The notes: generated by a model not told the origin, from the sequence alone. Shown: positions 7,342 to 16,246, counted from the stretch's first letter. The stretch is DNA of 64,000 bases from Nitrosotalea devaniterrae (GCA_900065925.1 LN890280.1:550451-614450), one strand, 5' to 3'. Numbers and translations are program-made.

Positions 7342-8838
7342 ATGAAAACTCTACATCTTTTAATTTTAGCTGGTTTGATTCCAATTTTTATTATTGGTAT
7401 CGATGAAGCACATGCACAATACGGCTGTCCACCGATTTCCGGAGGATGGCATCCGCAGATATCTACAGATCAAAACAATGTGTATGTGTTTTGGAATTAT
7501 TTCTTTGGATGTGGAACTAGAGTTCTTTTATTTGAGAAAAGTAATGACAATGGAGTCACGTTTGGAAATCCAGTTGCCTTGGAAGGTCCATCCAGATCTG
7601 GTAGTTATCCCGCAGTTGCGGCATCAAATGGTAATGTGTATGTGTCCTGGTTCAATTATGTTTCACCAGAGGACCGGTTATTTTTCAAGAGTAGTAATAA
7701 TGGTTCAAGTTTTTCAGATGATATTCAGATCAGGACAAACGATACTATTCAAAACGATGTATCAAGCATACTTGTGTCTGGAAATAACATTGGTATAATC
7801 TGGACAGGCATTCTAAACCATGGATTACGCTCCATCTTTCTTAGTACAAGTACAGATGAGGGGAATACATTTGGTGACCAGGTAGATCTTAGCGCAACTA
7901 CTGGTGATTCATTCTTGCCTCAAACGATTCAAGCAGGATCAAAAGTCTATGTTCTTTGGTCGTCTTTTGGAAATTGTAATAGTGCAAGACAAGCCTGTGT
8001 ATCACAAGCATATTTTACTACTATTGATATCAAAAATGGATTTACAACTGGACCAATCATCAGTCTTGGTCCACTGGTATTGCCAAGACTTGCAGTTTTC
8101 GGAAACAATGTTTCTGTTACTGGAATAACAAGTACTAACACAGATCCCAGCATTGGAAATAGTGGAGTGTCTTTTGTGAAAAGCACGGACGGAGGCACTT
8201 CATTTGAAAAACCCATACAACTAGTAACTTATGACGCTGCCTCAAACTTTCTCAATGATTTGGCATTGGATTCTTCAGGAGATTATGTCTATGTCACGTG
8301 GTATGACCACGATCCTCACAGCGGTGAAAAACTTTTGATGACAACAAGTTCTGATGATGGAGATACTTTTGGAAGAATACAGACACTTGATGGTCCAGAC
8401 CAACATTACAATGGTAACGAGGGTAACTCACTTGATCAACAAATATCTGTATCAGGCAACAAGTATTACATCATATGGCAGAGTCATACCTCACTTAATC
8501 CAAATGGAATGGGAATATTTTTTAGAAAAAGTATAGATGGTGGACAAACACTGGGTGATGCAACAGATCTGACAAACAAGATTGTCATATCAAATCCAGG
8601 ATATGCAATGGCATCAAATGGCAACCACATCTACGTTGTGGGACCAGAGTATGCCTTCAAAGACGGTAATCATATGGTGTTTTCACAAAGCTCTGATGGT
8701 GGAATTTCATTTTCCAATTCAACAGATTTTGATCAAAACAGCATGTCAACCGTACCAGAATTCCCTTTTGCGATTCCTGTTTTACTTGTCAGCGTAACAT
8801 CATTAGTTATATTTTACAGGATAAAAATTAGGAAATGA
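7342..8838 (+). CDS. BNR-repeat beta-propeller surface protein with PEFPFA membrane tail
   Basis: The 498-residue protein opens MKTLHLLIL with a signal peptide to about 25. The body has seven Asp-box (BNR) motifs of the S-x-D-x-G-x-T-F type, for example KSNDNGVTFG and KSTDGGTSFE, marking a sialidase-like propeller. The catalytic Arg triad and Tyr of true sialidases could not be assigned, so hydrolase activity is not claimed. The C-terminus is VPEFPFAIPVLL, a helix, then RIKIRK: a sorting or anchor tail shared by four array proteins. Its stop overlaps the next start as ATGA. Its neighbour at 8835 is a tandem duplicate. Confidence 0.8.
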   Translation: MKTLHLLILAGLIPIFIIGIDEAHAQYGCPPISGGWHPQISTDQNNVYVFWNYFFGCGTRVLLFEKSNDNGVTFGNPVALEGPSRSGSYPAVAASNGNVYVSWFNYVSPEDRLFFKSSNNGSSFSDDIQIRTNDTIQNDVSSILVSGNNIGIIWTGILNHGLRSIFLSTSTDEGNTFGDQVDLSATTGDSFLPQTIQAGSKVYVLWSSFGNCNSARQACVSQAYFTTIDIKNGFTTGPIISLGPLVLPRLAVFGNNVSVTGITSTNTDPSIGNSGVSFVKSTDGGTSFEKPIQLVTYDAASNFLNDLALDSSGDYVYVTWYDHDPHSGEKLLMTTSSDDGDTFGRIQTLDGPDQHYNGNEGNSLDQQISVSGNKYYIIWQSHTSLNPNGMGIFFRKSIDGGQTLGDATDLTNKIVISNPGYAMASNGNHIYVVGPEYAFKDGNHMVFSQSSDGGISFSNSTDFDQNSMSTVPEFPFAIPVLLVSVTSLVIFYRIKIRK

Positions 8839-10292
8839 AAACTCTACATCTTTCAATAATGCTGGCAGGAATTGCAATGTTCGGAATGTTCTCTTTTTTA
8901 CCGTCCTTTGCAGATAATGTTAATTCTGAGTGGCCTACTGGACCAGGCCAATTTCAACTATCGCAAATTGTAGCATCTGGAAACAACGCCTATGTCATAT
9001 ACCAAACTTATAACGGCTCTGAGGCATTCTTTAGAAAAAGCATCGATGGAGGTGCAACTTTTGATAAAATCATAAAAATAAATGATGATGACAATGGCGA
9101 AGTTATTAGTCCTCAAATCACCACTTCAGGAAATAATGTCTACATAAGCTGGGATGTAATGTATCTCAATCACACTGTGCATACAATGTTCAAAAAAAGC
9201 ACTGATAATGGTAACACATTTGGAAATGCCATTGTATTAAACCCCTATGGTGCCAAAACTGGCTATGCCGTCATCAATCAAATGACATCTTTAGGATCAA
9301 ATGTATACGCAGCCATGAGCTATGATGATTTGACTTCATCTGGAGGTAGTCAGATCCTTAAAACAAGTGCTGATAACGGAGACACGTTTGGAAAGCCTGT
9401 TTCTATTTTTAATGATGGTGATTACTTCAGTACGAAGATCGCCGTTTCTGAAAAAAACGTATACGTAGTATCAGAGAAATCTTATGCATGCCAACAGGGT
9501 GGATGTAACCAAGTTAACATTTTTTTTAGAAAGAGTACTGACAATGGAACAACTTTTGGCAAGATGATAAATCTTAGCAATGGAACGCTTGTACTTGCCG
9601 AGCAAATGATAGCATCAAAAAATAATGTTTTTGTAGTGTGGCAGGATGGTCCGTATCCAGCGATATTCTTTACAAAAAGTTCTGACGGTGGTTCCACTTT
9701 TAGTAATAAAATAAATCTTAGTAAAAACATCACCAACAACTCAGAACCACAGATTGCAGTAGAAGGAAATAATATCTATGTTGTTTTTCATGATCGTGGA
9801 TCTTCGCCAAGTCATATGGGTGTGTATTTTACAAAAAGTTCTGATGGAGGTTCAACTTTTAGTAATCCTGTAAAAATTGCTGACCGGGGGACCTCATCCC
9901 TTCATATTGCTACGTCGGAAAAAAATGTCTATATGATATGGGATGATTTCAATTCTACATCGAACCGATCGAATGTATTTTTTACTAAAAGTTCTGATAA
10001 CGGGACTAATTTTGATAATCCAGTAAATCTGTCCAGTGAGATTAAAGGGGAAACATTTGGACAATTAGCTGTGGAAGAGAAAAACGTATACGTTGGACTG
10101 GGAACAGGATTCCCAGCAGATTACGTCTATTTTAGGGCAAGTAACGATGGTGGAAGAACTTTTGGCAATGTAACTGATCTGAATCATGATTCCTCTCAAA
10201 CAAAAATTCCAGAATTTCCTTTTGCAGTTCCTATGTTGTTGGCAAGTTTTGTGCCTGTAATTGTATTTTACAGGACTAGGTTTAGAAAATGA
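8835..10292 (+). CDS. BNR-repeat beta-propeller surface protein, tandem paralogue
   Basis: The 485-residue protein has an MKTLHLSIM leader, a signal peptide ending near FADN (about 27), and eight BNR Asp-boxes such as KSIDGGATFD and KSSDGGSTFS. It ends with IPEFPFAVPMLL, a helix and RTRFRK. It resembles the preceding gene along its length, so the two arose by duplication. The start overlaps the upstream stop as ATGA, and its own stop overlaps the next start in the same way, implying translational coupling. A surface adhesin or glycan-binding role is plausible; no catalytic set was identified. Confidence 0.8.
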   Translation: MKTLHLSIMLAGIAMFGMFSFLPSFADNVNSEWPTGPGQFQLSQIVASGNNAYVIYQTYNGSEAFFRKSIDGGATFDKIIKINDDDNGEVISPQITTSGNNVYISWDVMYLNHTVHTMFKKSTDNGNTFGNAIVLNPYGAKTGYAVINQMTSLGSNVYAAMSYDDLTSSGGSQILKTSADNGDTFGKPVSIFNDGDYFSTKIAVSEKNVYVVSEKSYACQQGGCNQVNIFFRKSTDNGTTFGKMINLSNGTLVLAEQMIASKNNVFVVWQDGPYPAIFFTKSSDGGSTFSNKINLSKNITNNSEPQIAVEGNNIYVVFHDRGSSPSHMGVYFTKSSDGGSTFSNPVKIADRGTSSLHIATSEKNVYMIWDDFNSTSNRSNVFFTKSSDNGTNFDNPVNLSSEIKGETFGQLAVEEKNVYVGLGTGFPADYVYFRASNDGGRTFGNVTDLNHDSSQTKIPEFPFAVPMLLASFVPVIVFYRTRFRK

Positions 10293-11404
10293 AAACTCTA
10301 CTTATGATTTCAATATTTGCTATTATTACCACTGGCATAACCGTGCAACTTCCCCCTGCATCATCTGATTCTGGTTCTCTGACCGAACTTTATACTCCTA
10401 GTCCCGACCTTACAAAAATATCTCTTAGCCTATCTGATACATTCAAACAAACATCATCAAATTCCACAAAAGATCTTTATCTTGAATTCTTTGACGCAAA
10501 AAATAATACAATGATAAAAAATGCCAGTTTTTTTATTAACGTAATAAAAGGTGACAAGATCTTGATGCATGACCTATTTTACACCAAGACTGGATCGATG
10601 ACAATAAAGTTCCATCCAGGCAATGACATGGGAAAATGGACCGTAAATGGAAGTCTTGATCCAATATTGGGAGGATGGATGTCACAGAATGATGCCGTAT
10701 ATGTCACAGTACCTGCATTTACAGAAGGCACTTATCATGTTCATTTTTCAGTCCTAGCTCTTGTTTATGTTAACGGTATAGTTGATCAACGCAATCCTCC
10801 AACATTTGATTCTTGGTGGTCAGTTGATAAAAAAGGAAATATTTCAAAATATGATAATTCCACAACTGTATCTTTTGTACCATCATCAAACTCTGTTGGA
10901 ATTAAGGACAAGCCTCCACTACAACAACTCCAATCTGGAATCAAAAAACCAGACATAAAGTGCAATCAAAATTTTGTATTGGTGATAAAAAAGGAAGGAC
11001 ATTGGCCTGCATGTATAAACTCTGATACTCTATCAAAACTTGTACTTAGGGGATGGACAGAAAATCCATTAAATGAGTTACTTTTAAAATATGGAAATCA
11101 AACACAAGCAAATCTTGTTTTCTATGAGGTGATGAATGAACCAAAAGTGAGGGAATGGTCTATGAAAGGATGGAAATATGATTCTTATAGTTATGCATCA
11201 AATAGTGAAACCCAAAAATTTTCTGCGACAATATATCTTTCCTTACCTCATAATGTTGGAAATCATTTTGAATGTGAAAATGGCTCATATGCACTTGTAG
11301 TATTGAATCTAAAACCCGTTGAAATTGAGCATAATTATACTGAAGTAGGTTGTAATATTGCTCAACTAACTACAAATTTAGATCCTGAATTAAATAGGAA
11401 ATAG
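10289..11404 (+). CDS. Secreted array protein with 48-residue Cys module
   Basis: The 371-residue protein has an MKTLLMISI leader and signal peptide to about 26. Residues 62-165 form a beta-rich domain (LYLEFFDAKNN...FHPGNDMGKWTVN) that is repeated in the next gene at 11415. The shared module is at 209-256, with Cys225 and Cys242 (DNA 10913-11056). A C-terminal region of about 110 residues follows, with a Cys pair and no membrane tail. The start is ATGA-coupled to the gene before it. Likely extracellular; no enzyme motif seen. Confidence 0.7.
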   Translation: MKTLLMISIFAIITTGITVQLPPASSDSGSLTELYTPSPDLTKISLSLSDTFKQTSSNSTKDLYLEFFDAKNNTMIKNASFFINVIKGDKILMHDLFYTKTGSMTIKFHPGNDMGKWTVNGSLDPILGGWMSQNDAVYVTVPAFTEGTYHVHFSVLALVYVNGIVDQRNPPTFDSWWSVDKKGNISKYDNSTTVSFVPSSNSVGIKDKPPLQQLQSGIKKPDIKCNQNFVLVIKKEGHWPACINSDTLSKLVLRGWTENPLNELLLKYGNQTQANLVFYEVMNEPKVREWSMKGWKYDSYSYASNSETQKFSATIYLSLPHNVGNHFECENGSYALVVLNLKPVEIEHNYTEVGCNIAQLTTNLDPELNRK

Positions 11405-11414
11405 GATTTAGAAA

Positions 11415-12467
11415 ATGAACACTCTATCCTATTCCATAGCGATTCTTTCAATCATATTTGTCTTGGTTGCAATAGATATGCCGTTAGCAAATGCCGATTG
11501 TAATTACTGTTGGATTCCAACAGAAAATAATAATACCGCAATGAGGATTTTAATCCAATCTGAACCTGATTCCTTGAATCTAATTCCTCCACAAGATCGG
11601 CAGATACATTTGAAATTTTTCGATGTAAACACAAACCATTTGATAGAAAATGTGACATTTGCCATGTATGTAACAAAAGGAAACCAGACATTTTTACAAA
11701 ATACTTTTTGGACTAAATCTGGTAGTTTTACGCTAAATCTACAGCCTGGGAACAGATATCTGTGGACAGCAAATCCTGATCATGATCCCATTAATGGTTT
11801 GTATTACTCAAAGGGTGACCAGATAGATATCTGGACATCATATCTTACAAAAGATGTATATCATTTTTCAACCCAGCCTGTAGTTATTGATTTCAATGAT
11901 CTACGACAACAAAATGTTGGAGGAAAATTTGAAACTGATCTAAATCTTTTGGACACATACAATAAAACACTCACCTCTAATACAATAACTGGTTCTTCTA
12001 TGGACCCTGCTCAACCCGCACATAACTTCAATGTTCAGTATAGGATCTTTAATGGGACTGGAACATTCCAAATACATGACTATTCGTTTACAGCAAACAC
12101 CTATTCTAAAACTAATGGTACATTTGAGATAAAAATTCCAAGAAACTTTCCATATTATAATGGAAGAGATGGTCCAAGCAATGCAGAAACATATGTTGTT
12201 ATAGAAAATGGCGGGCAACTTACACCAAGAGAATACAACAAAACTACTTCTGATTGTTTTTTTACTTATTCTGTTCCATTTCGCATGAATTCTACGATTA
12301 TAGTATTGTCTACGGACGCATTATCTCTTATGACTCCAATTTATGGTGATAAAGTTCCAGATTATTGTATGTCTGAAACAATGATTCCAGAATTTCCTTT
12401 TGCAGTTCCGATGTTGTTTGCAGGTTTTACATCTTTGATTGCATTTTACAGACTCAAGATCGTGTAA
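11415..12467 (+). CDS. Surface array protein with PEFPFA membrane tail
   Basis: The 350-residue protein has an MNTLSYSIA leader and signal peptide to about 27. IHLKFFDVNTN...LQPGNRYLWTAN (about 64-125) parallels the domain of the preceding gene, showing that the N-terminal halves are paralogous while the C-terminal halves differ: here an Ig-like region and the IPEFPFAVPMLF tail with a helix and RLKIV. Ten nt separate it from the upstream stop. This is good evidence of domain swapping between neighbours. Function unknown, probably cell-surface. Confidence 0.7.
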   Translation: MNTLSYSIAILSIIFVLVAIDMPLANADCNYCWIPTENNNTAMRILIQSEPDSLNLIPPQDRQIHLKFFDVNTNHLIENVTFAMYVTKGNQTFLQNTFWTKSGSFTLNLQPGNRYLWTANPDHDPINGLYYSKGDQIDIWTSYLTKDVYHFSTQPVVIDFNDLRQQNVGGKFETDLNLLDTYNKTLTSNTITGSSMDPAQPAHNFNVQYRIFNGTGTFQIHDYSFTANTYSKTNGTFEIKIPRNFPYYNGRDGPSNAETYVVIENGGQLTPREYNKTTSDCFFTYSVPFRMNSTIIVLSTDALSLMTPIYGDKVPDYCMSETMIPEFPFAVPMLFAGFTSLIAFYRLKIV

Positions 12468-12501
12468 GCTTGAGGAATATTGCAGAGGAAATCTACACCA
12501 C

Positions 12502-12527
12502 TTTTTTAAATCATATGTGTCCAATAC
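12502..12527 (+). promoter_or_regulatory. Array promoter, TTTTTTAAA-N8-GTCCAATAC
   Basis: TCTACACCAC-TTTTTTAAA (12502-12510), 8-nt spacer, then the variant element GTCCAATAC (12519-12527), nine nt before the ATG at 12537. Confidence 0.65.
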
Positions 12528-12536
12528 GGGTAACAA

Positions 12537-13799
12537 ATGAAACTTTTACATCTTACAATAATTGTAGTTTTATCAGTTATAATCATCACAGACGCAAGTA
12601 TTGCTTATGCACAACAAGAACAGGCAACAGGTCTAGAATCGATGGGTCCACCTCCTGTACAAAACTCTAGCAAGCGGTTTGACATCGAAGTAGAGTTTGC
12701 TCCAATCAGTATTGCAGTCAATCCTGTTACCAACATGATATACACATCCCACACTTCTCTTGCTGATTCTATATCCGTAATTTCTGGAAAAACAAACAAG
12801 ACGGTTTCTGTCATCAAAGTAGGAAAAGATCCTATCCATGTTGCAGTCAATTCTGTTACAAATATGGTATACGTAACCAACTCAAACTCACACTCGTTAT
12901 CAATAATATCTGGTTTAACAAACCTGGTTGTAGATACGGTGCAAGTAGGAGAGATTCCGCGTGACGTACTGATCAATACAAAAACTAACACAATTTACAT
13001 TGCAAACGAACTTTCAAGTACAATCTCTGTAATAGATGGAAAAACAAATAATGTTGTATCTACAATATCCGTTTGTAATATTTCTGGAGCAGAGTCTACT
13101 TTTGCTATAGACCAGGCTGAAAACACAATTTATGTGACCTGTACTGGACCTGATGGTGCTATAGATGTGATATCTGGTACAACAAACAAGGTAATTGATA
13201 CCATACCTGTGGGACTTGATCCTACCAATGTAGTATTCAATCCTACGACGCACATGCTATATACTGCAAATAATGGCGACTATACGGTTTCTGTCGTATC
13301 TGCCAAGACAGACAAGGTAGTGGATACCATTCCAGTAGAACTTTTTCCAACAGTTGTAGCAGTAAATCCTGATACAAACATGATCTATGTTGCAAATGAT
13401 TTCAACAGTTCTTCCAACAAATTATCAGTCATAGATGGTCAGACAAACAAGGTAGTAGCAAAAATCGGTATTGGTTCTGGTGCTCAAAACATTGCGGTTG
13501 ATTCATCAAATGACATAATCTACGTAGTAAACTATGCTTCAAATTCAATATCTGTAATCTCAGGTAAAACAAACACATTGATTGATACAATACCCGTAGG
13601 CGCACTGCCAACCTCCATTGCAATCAACAATATTACAAAGACAGTGTACGTCGCAAATTGGAGGTCGGATTTTGTATCCGTGATACCTATGACATATTTG
13701 GATTTGCAAACAGTTCCTGAATTTACATTTGCAGTTCCTATATTATTGGCAAGTTTTGTGTCTGTAATTGCATTCTATAGGATTCAATTTAAAAAATGA
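12537..13799 (+). CDS. YVTN-repeat beta-propeller surface protein with PEF-type tail
   Basis: The 420-residue protein (MKLLHLTII leader, signal peptide to about 25) is built of about eight 42-residue YVTN repeats, for example VNSVTNMVYVTNSNSHSLSI followed by ISGLTN. These make the 7- or 8-blade propeller seen in archaeal surface-layer proteins and YncE. It ends with VPEFTFAVPILL, a helix and RIQFKK, a variant of the tail on the BNR proteins. A binding or structural surface role is likely; propellers of this type do not by themselves show catalysis. Its TGA overlaps the ATG of the next gene. Confidence 0.85.
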   Translation: MKLLHLTIIVVLSVIIITDASIAYAQQEQATGLESMGPPPVQNSSKRFDIEVEFAPISIAVNPVTNMIYTSHTSLADSISVISGKTNKTVSVIKVGKDPIHVAVNSVTNMVYVTNSNSHSLSIISGLTNLVVDTVQVGEIPRDVLINTKTNTIYIANELSSTISVIDGKTNNVVSTISVCNISGAESTFAIDQAENTIYVTCTGPDGAIDVISGTTNKVIDTIPVGLDPTNVVFNPTTHMLYTANNGDYTVSVVSAKTDKVVDTIPVELFPTVVAVNPDTNMIYVANDFNSSSNKLSVIDGQTNKVVAKIGIGSGAQNIAVDSSNDIIYVVNYASNSISVISGKTNTLIDTIPVGALPTSIAINNITKTVYVANWRSDFVSVIPMTYLDLQTVPEFTFAVPILLASFVSVIAFYRIQFKK

Positions 13800-14905
13800 A
13801 AACTCTACACTATTCCATAATTGCAATTCTGTTTGTTTTTGTACTTGCTAACGTTGAACATGTATTTGCTGATAATGATTCAACTTCACATCTTAATGTT
13901 ACAACCGATTATGGGGGTCGTGGCATTATGGTAAACTCCAATCAAACCATGTCACCATTTTTACCTTCACCGCCCTTGGGAATGTATCCTTATACCTCAA
14001 AAATTTTCTCTGTATTTCAAATAGATCCAGAAATTGTCCATCCTAATGATACATCCGCTATACACATCTTGGTTACAAACAATGCAAATTTTACACTGTA
14101 CGCTGTAAACTTGGGTGAGTCAGTTAATGATTCCAAGTCCATGATGTTTTCTAATATCCATAAAATCGACATTTTGAATCCAAACCAAACAAAGACAATT
14201 TTTGGAACACTTCATGTTTCTTCAGATGTTCGACCAACAGATTATTATGACGTTTGGTGGAATGTTGTTGCAAAAAACCAAACAGGAAATATGATGCAAT
14301 CCATGCAATTTCATAGGAATCTTCCAATAGCACAAAATTTGCTACAGTATTGTTGCGATAAACCTGTAACTATTGCATTGAAATCGCCACTAAAACAATT
14401 CCATTCTGGAGTTGCAGCTAAAGATGTAAAATGCAATAATGGATTACAATTAATATTCAAAATAGTTGATAATTCTCCTGCATGTGTAAAACAACAAACT
14501 GCACAAATACTTGTAAAATATGGTTGGGGAACATCTCTTCCCGCAGCCATAGAACAAAATATTCTTGCTCTCTCAAATTCGATAACTATTCCAAATACAA
14601 ATTTTTCAATTAATTATGACATTACAGGAAATGGGAAAATACTCGATGCAAAAATGGACGCTCAGTCAAAATCTCTTATTTTATCATTAGAAACAACAAG
14701 TAATGGAACATTAACTGTATCACTGCCTAGAGCATTGCTTGACATAAAGAAAAATGATAGAGGCATGGGTCAATTCTATATGTTGGCTGATGGTAGAGAA
14801 ACTAGTTTCAAAGAGATTCATACAACACCAACTGACAGGATATTTTCAATTCCATTTCAGAATGGAACTAAAAATATAGAGATTATTGCCACTGAATTGA
14901 TTTAA
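13796..14905 (+). CDS. Secreted array protein with 48-residue Cys module
   Basis: The 369-residue protein has an MKTLHYSII leader (almost the same DNA as genes 428 and 23641) and signal peptide to about 25. A beta-sandwich region (about 68-165) holds NDTSAIHILVTNNANFTLY, followed by the shared module at 197-244 with Cys213 and Cys230. The C-terminal 110 residues form another beta-rich domain. There is no membrane tail. It starts inside the stop of the YVTN gene (ATGA). Four nt after its stop stands the orphan leader at 14910. Extracellular location is inferred. Confidence 0.7.
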   Translation: MKTLHYSIIAILFVFVLANVEHVFADNDSTSHLNVTTDYGGRGIMVNSNQTMSPFLPSPPLGMYPYTSKIFSVFQIDPEIVHPNDTSAIHILVTNNANFTLYAVNLGESVNDSKSMMFSNIHKIDILNPNQTKTIFGTLHVSSDVRPTDYYDVWWNVVAKNQTGNMMQSMQFHRNLPIAQNLLQYCCDKPVTIALKSPLKQFHSGVAAKDVKCNNGLQLIFKIVDNSPACVKQQTAQILVKYGWGTSLPAAIEQNILALSNSITIPNTNFSINYDITGNGKILDAKMDAQSKSLILSLETTSNGTLTVSLPRALLDIKKNDRGMGQFYMLADGRETSFKEIHTTPTDRIFSIPFQNGTKNIEIIATELI

Positions 14906-14909
14906 GAAA

Positions 14910-14957
14910 ATGAAAACTCTACACCTTGGAATAAAACGATTCATAGGATCTAAAATT
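14910..14957 (+). pseudogene. Severed array leader (MKTLHLGIKRF...) next to HicBA
   Basis: AAAATGAAAACTCTACACC is a perfect array leader four nt behind the stop of 13796-14905, in the usual chain position. After MKTLHLGIK the hydrophobic signal sequence is missing, and the frame runs antisense through hicA to 15110. The simplest reading is that the body of an array gene was lost or displaced when the HicBA block arrived, with the junction between about 14930 and 14960. Confidence 0.6.
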
Positions 14958-14959
14958 TA

Positions 14960-15175
14960 TCAAACCTCTTTCAAAAATTCTTCCCTTGTTATATTGCAAT
15001 CTCTTAAAATGACTCCAAGCAATCCTACGCGAATCTCTTTTAGCGGAACCGTAACGTATATGGTATCATTTGTTATGGTAACATGGCTCCCTTTTTGCCT
15101 TACTGCATGAAAGCCAAACTTGTTACAAAGAATTTTGATGAGTTCTTTTCCTTGTATGGGAGAAATCTTCTTCAA
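14960..15175 (-). CDS. hicA: HicA-family mRNA interferase toxin
   Basis: The 71-residue protein matches the HicA dsRBD-like fold: GKELIKILCNKFGFHAVRQ, the catalytic-histidine segment KGSHVTITN, VTVPLKEIRVGLLGVILR, and the TREEFLKEV end. HicA cleaves mRNA and is neutralised by HicB. The start overlaps the stop of the upstream hicB by 4 nt, so the order is hicB-hicA, the less common but known arrangement. Length is normal, and the active histidine is present, so the toxin looks intact. The pair lies immediately beyond a severed array leader. Confidence 0.85.
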   Translation of the reverse strand: MKKISPIQGKELIKILCNKFGFHAVRQKGSHVTITNDTIYVTVPLKEIRVGLLGVILRDCNITREEFLKEV

Positions 15176-15366
15176 ACTGCAATAGATTCGGTGGCTTTAT
15201 CTCTTAATACTGACAAATGAATCTTGATAGCTTTAAGATAGTTCTTTTTGGCATCTTGTAGATTCTTGCCTGTACTATACACACCTAATGCAGAGCATGC
15301 AATAGAATAAGTTCCATCATCTTCCCTTATTACTTTGGCCTTGACATCTTTTATCTTGACGGACAT
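15172..15366 (-). CDS. hicB: HicB-family antitoxin
   Basis: Starting at the ATG at 15366 gives 64 residues: MSVKIKDVKAKVIREDDG, then YSIACSALGVYSTGKNLQDA, the partial RNase H fold of HicB. It lacks the C-terminal DNA-binding domain found in longer HicB proteins. An upstream in-frame start at 15450 would add 28 residues, but a TTAAAATA box 24 nt before 15366 supports the shorter form. Without a DNA-binding domain, self-regulation would need another factor. It precedes hicA with ATGA overlap. Confidence 0.75.
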   Translation of the reverse strand: MSVKIKDVKAKVIREDDGTYSIACSALGVYSTGKNLQDAKKNYLKAIKIHLSVLRDKATESIAV

Positions 15367-15456
15367 GTGATAATCAAAATTGTTTTTAATTATTTTAAGT
15401 TTCTTTACACTAGTGCTGGGTAATTCATGAGACCAGATAATTTTTGTCATCCGTGT

Positions 15457-15714
15457 TTACTGTCGAGACCTGAGTGAAGGTTTTCTTACAGCATAAACAA
15501 ATAGACATACTCCAAAAAACGACATTGCACTACCCCCATAGATCAAAGTATTGACAAGAGGTGCCCTTTGTTTAGCACAGTCAACATATACAGAAGAAGC
15601 CTCATCAAATGCATGAGGCGGAGTAACACACATTACACGAATATAATCCCCAACTCCAGTAAGTGCCATTACTATTCCAATAATAATTAAAATTATTCCG
15701 ACATAGAACTTCAT
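15457..15714 (-). CDS. Small two-helix membrane protein
   Basis: Starting at MKFYVGIILII gives about 85 residues. There are two transmembrane helices (about 2-22 and 58-78) around an external loop with two cysteines (VMCVTPPHAF...YVDCAKQ), and a basic C-terminus. The plan matches the array membrane proteins at 3919 and 25547. An upstream ATG at 15756 would add 14 residues before the helix; the inner start fits a membrane-first protein better. It shares strand with hicBA, six nt or so behind its own 3' end being hicB's upstream region. Function unknown. Confidence 0.5.
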   Translation of the reverse strand: MKFYVGIILIIIGIVMALTGVGDYIRVMCVTPPHAFDEASSVYVDCAKQRAPLVNTLIYGGSAMSFFGVCLFVYAVRKPSLRSRQ

Positions 15715-15780
15715 ATGTTTACAGATTATGCTTACCAGTATTAATAATACTCGCATTTTGGATCTTATACTCCTTCACCA

Positions 15781-15836
15781 TGACAATGTTGTCCCAGAAC
15801 TTGTAAAATTAGGCAAACAAAGAATGTTAAACTAGT
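15781..15836 (+). repeat. Intergenic repeat A, copy 4
   Basis: TGACAATGTTGTCCCAGAAC, then TTGTAAAATTAGGCAAAC and TGTTAAACTAGTTT. It aligns over its full length to copy 2 at 3716. It lies between two minus-strand genes. Confidence 0.65.
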
Positions 15837-15855
15837 TTATGAAATCAGTTAGTGA

Positions 15856-16017
15856 TCATTCTAAACTCTTGTCCATTTTTTGTGCCAATTTGTCAAGTTT
15901 GTCTGAATCGATCTCAACATCTTGGCTAATGTTGTCTGTAGGGCATGCAGCTATTGAGAATTTGAGGACTGCGCTGATTATCTTGATTTCCTCATCAGTT
16001 AGGTCTATTGTAACCAT
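15856..16017 (-). CDS. Small acidic cytosolic protein (53 aa)
   Basis: The translation begins MVTIDLTDEEIKIISAVLKF and ends in an amphipathic, charged helix (DKLDKLAQKMDKSLE). It has one Cys, no signal peptide and a composition typical of a folded helical protein. The opposite strand is open too but reads as an unlikely Ser/Leu-rich product. LTDEEIKII...L followed by a short loop resembles small helical partner or regulator proteins, but no family was recognised. Confidence 0.55.
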   Translation of the reverse strand: MVTIDLTDEEIKIISAVLKFSIAACPTDNISQDVEIDSDKLDKLAQKMDKSLE

Positions 16018-16115
16018 GCATTGATTTACAAGTTATCCGATTTAAAATGAATGCATGATTCTCATGTCCAGACAAAAAATAGTTCAAATTGATCGATGAA
16101 GGCTATACATATCCC

Positions 16116-16137
16116 TTAAATAGAAAATGTACGGTAC
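16116..16137 (+). promoter_or_regulatory. Promoter with GTACGGTAC element
   Basis: TTAAATA box (16116-16122) followed by GTACGGTAC (16129-16137), the opposite-strand form of the array element. The spacing is close to that of the array promoters. It lies upstream of the gene at 16247, with a roughly 110-nt gap that also holds a second A/T-rich TATA-like tract at about 16171-16186. Confidence 0.45.
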
Positions 16138-16246
16138 AGTAAAAGTAAATCTATCAGCAATCAATAAATGTAATATAATAAAAATAAACTAATTGCATTT
16201 TTGGTCAGGATATTATTGTCTGATTGACAGGGATGATAACATTGCG

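Noticed and set aside
7342-10292. Sialidase activity of the BNR proteins
   Set aside because: Asp-boxes are common in propellers without hydrolase function, and the catalytic Arg triad could not be identified.
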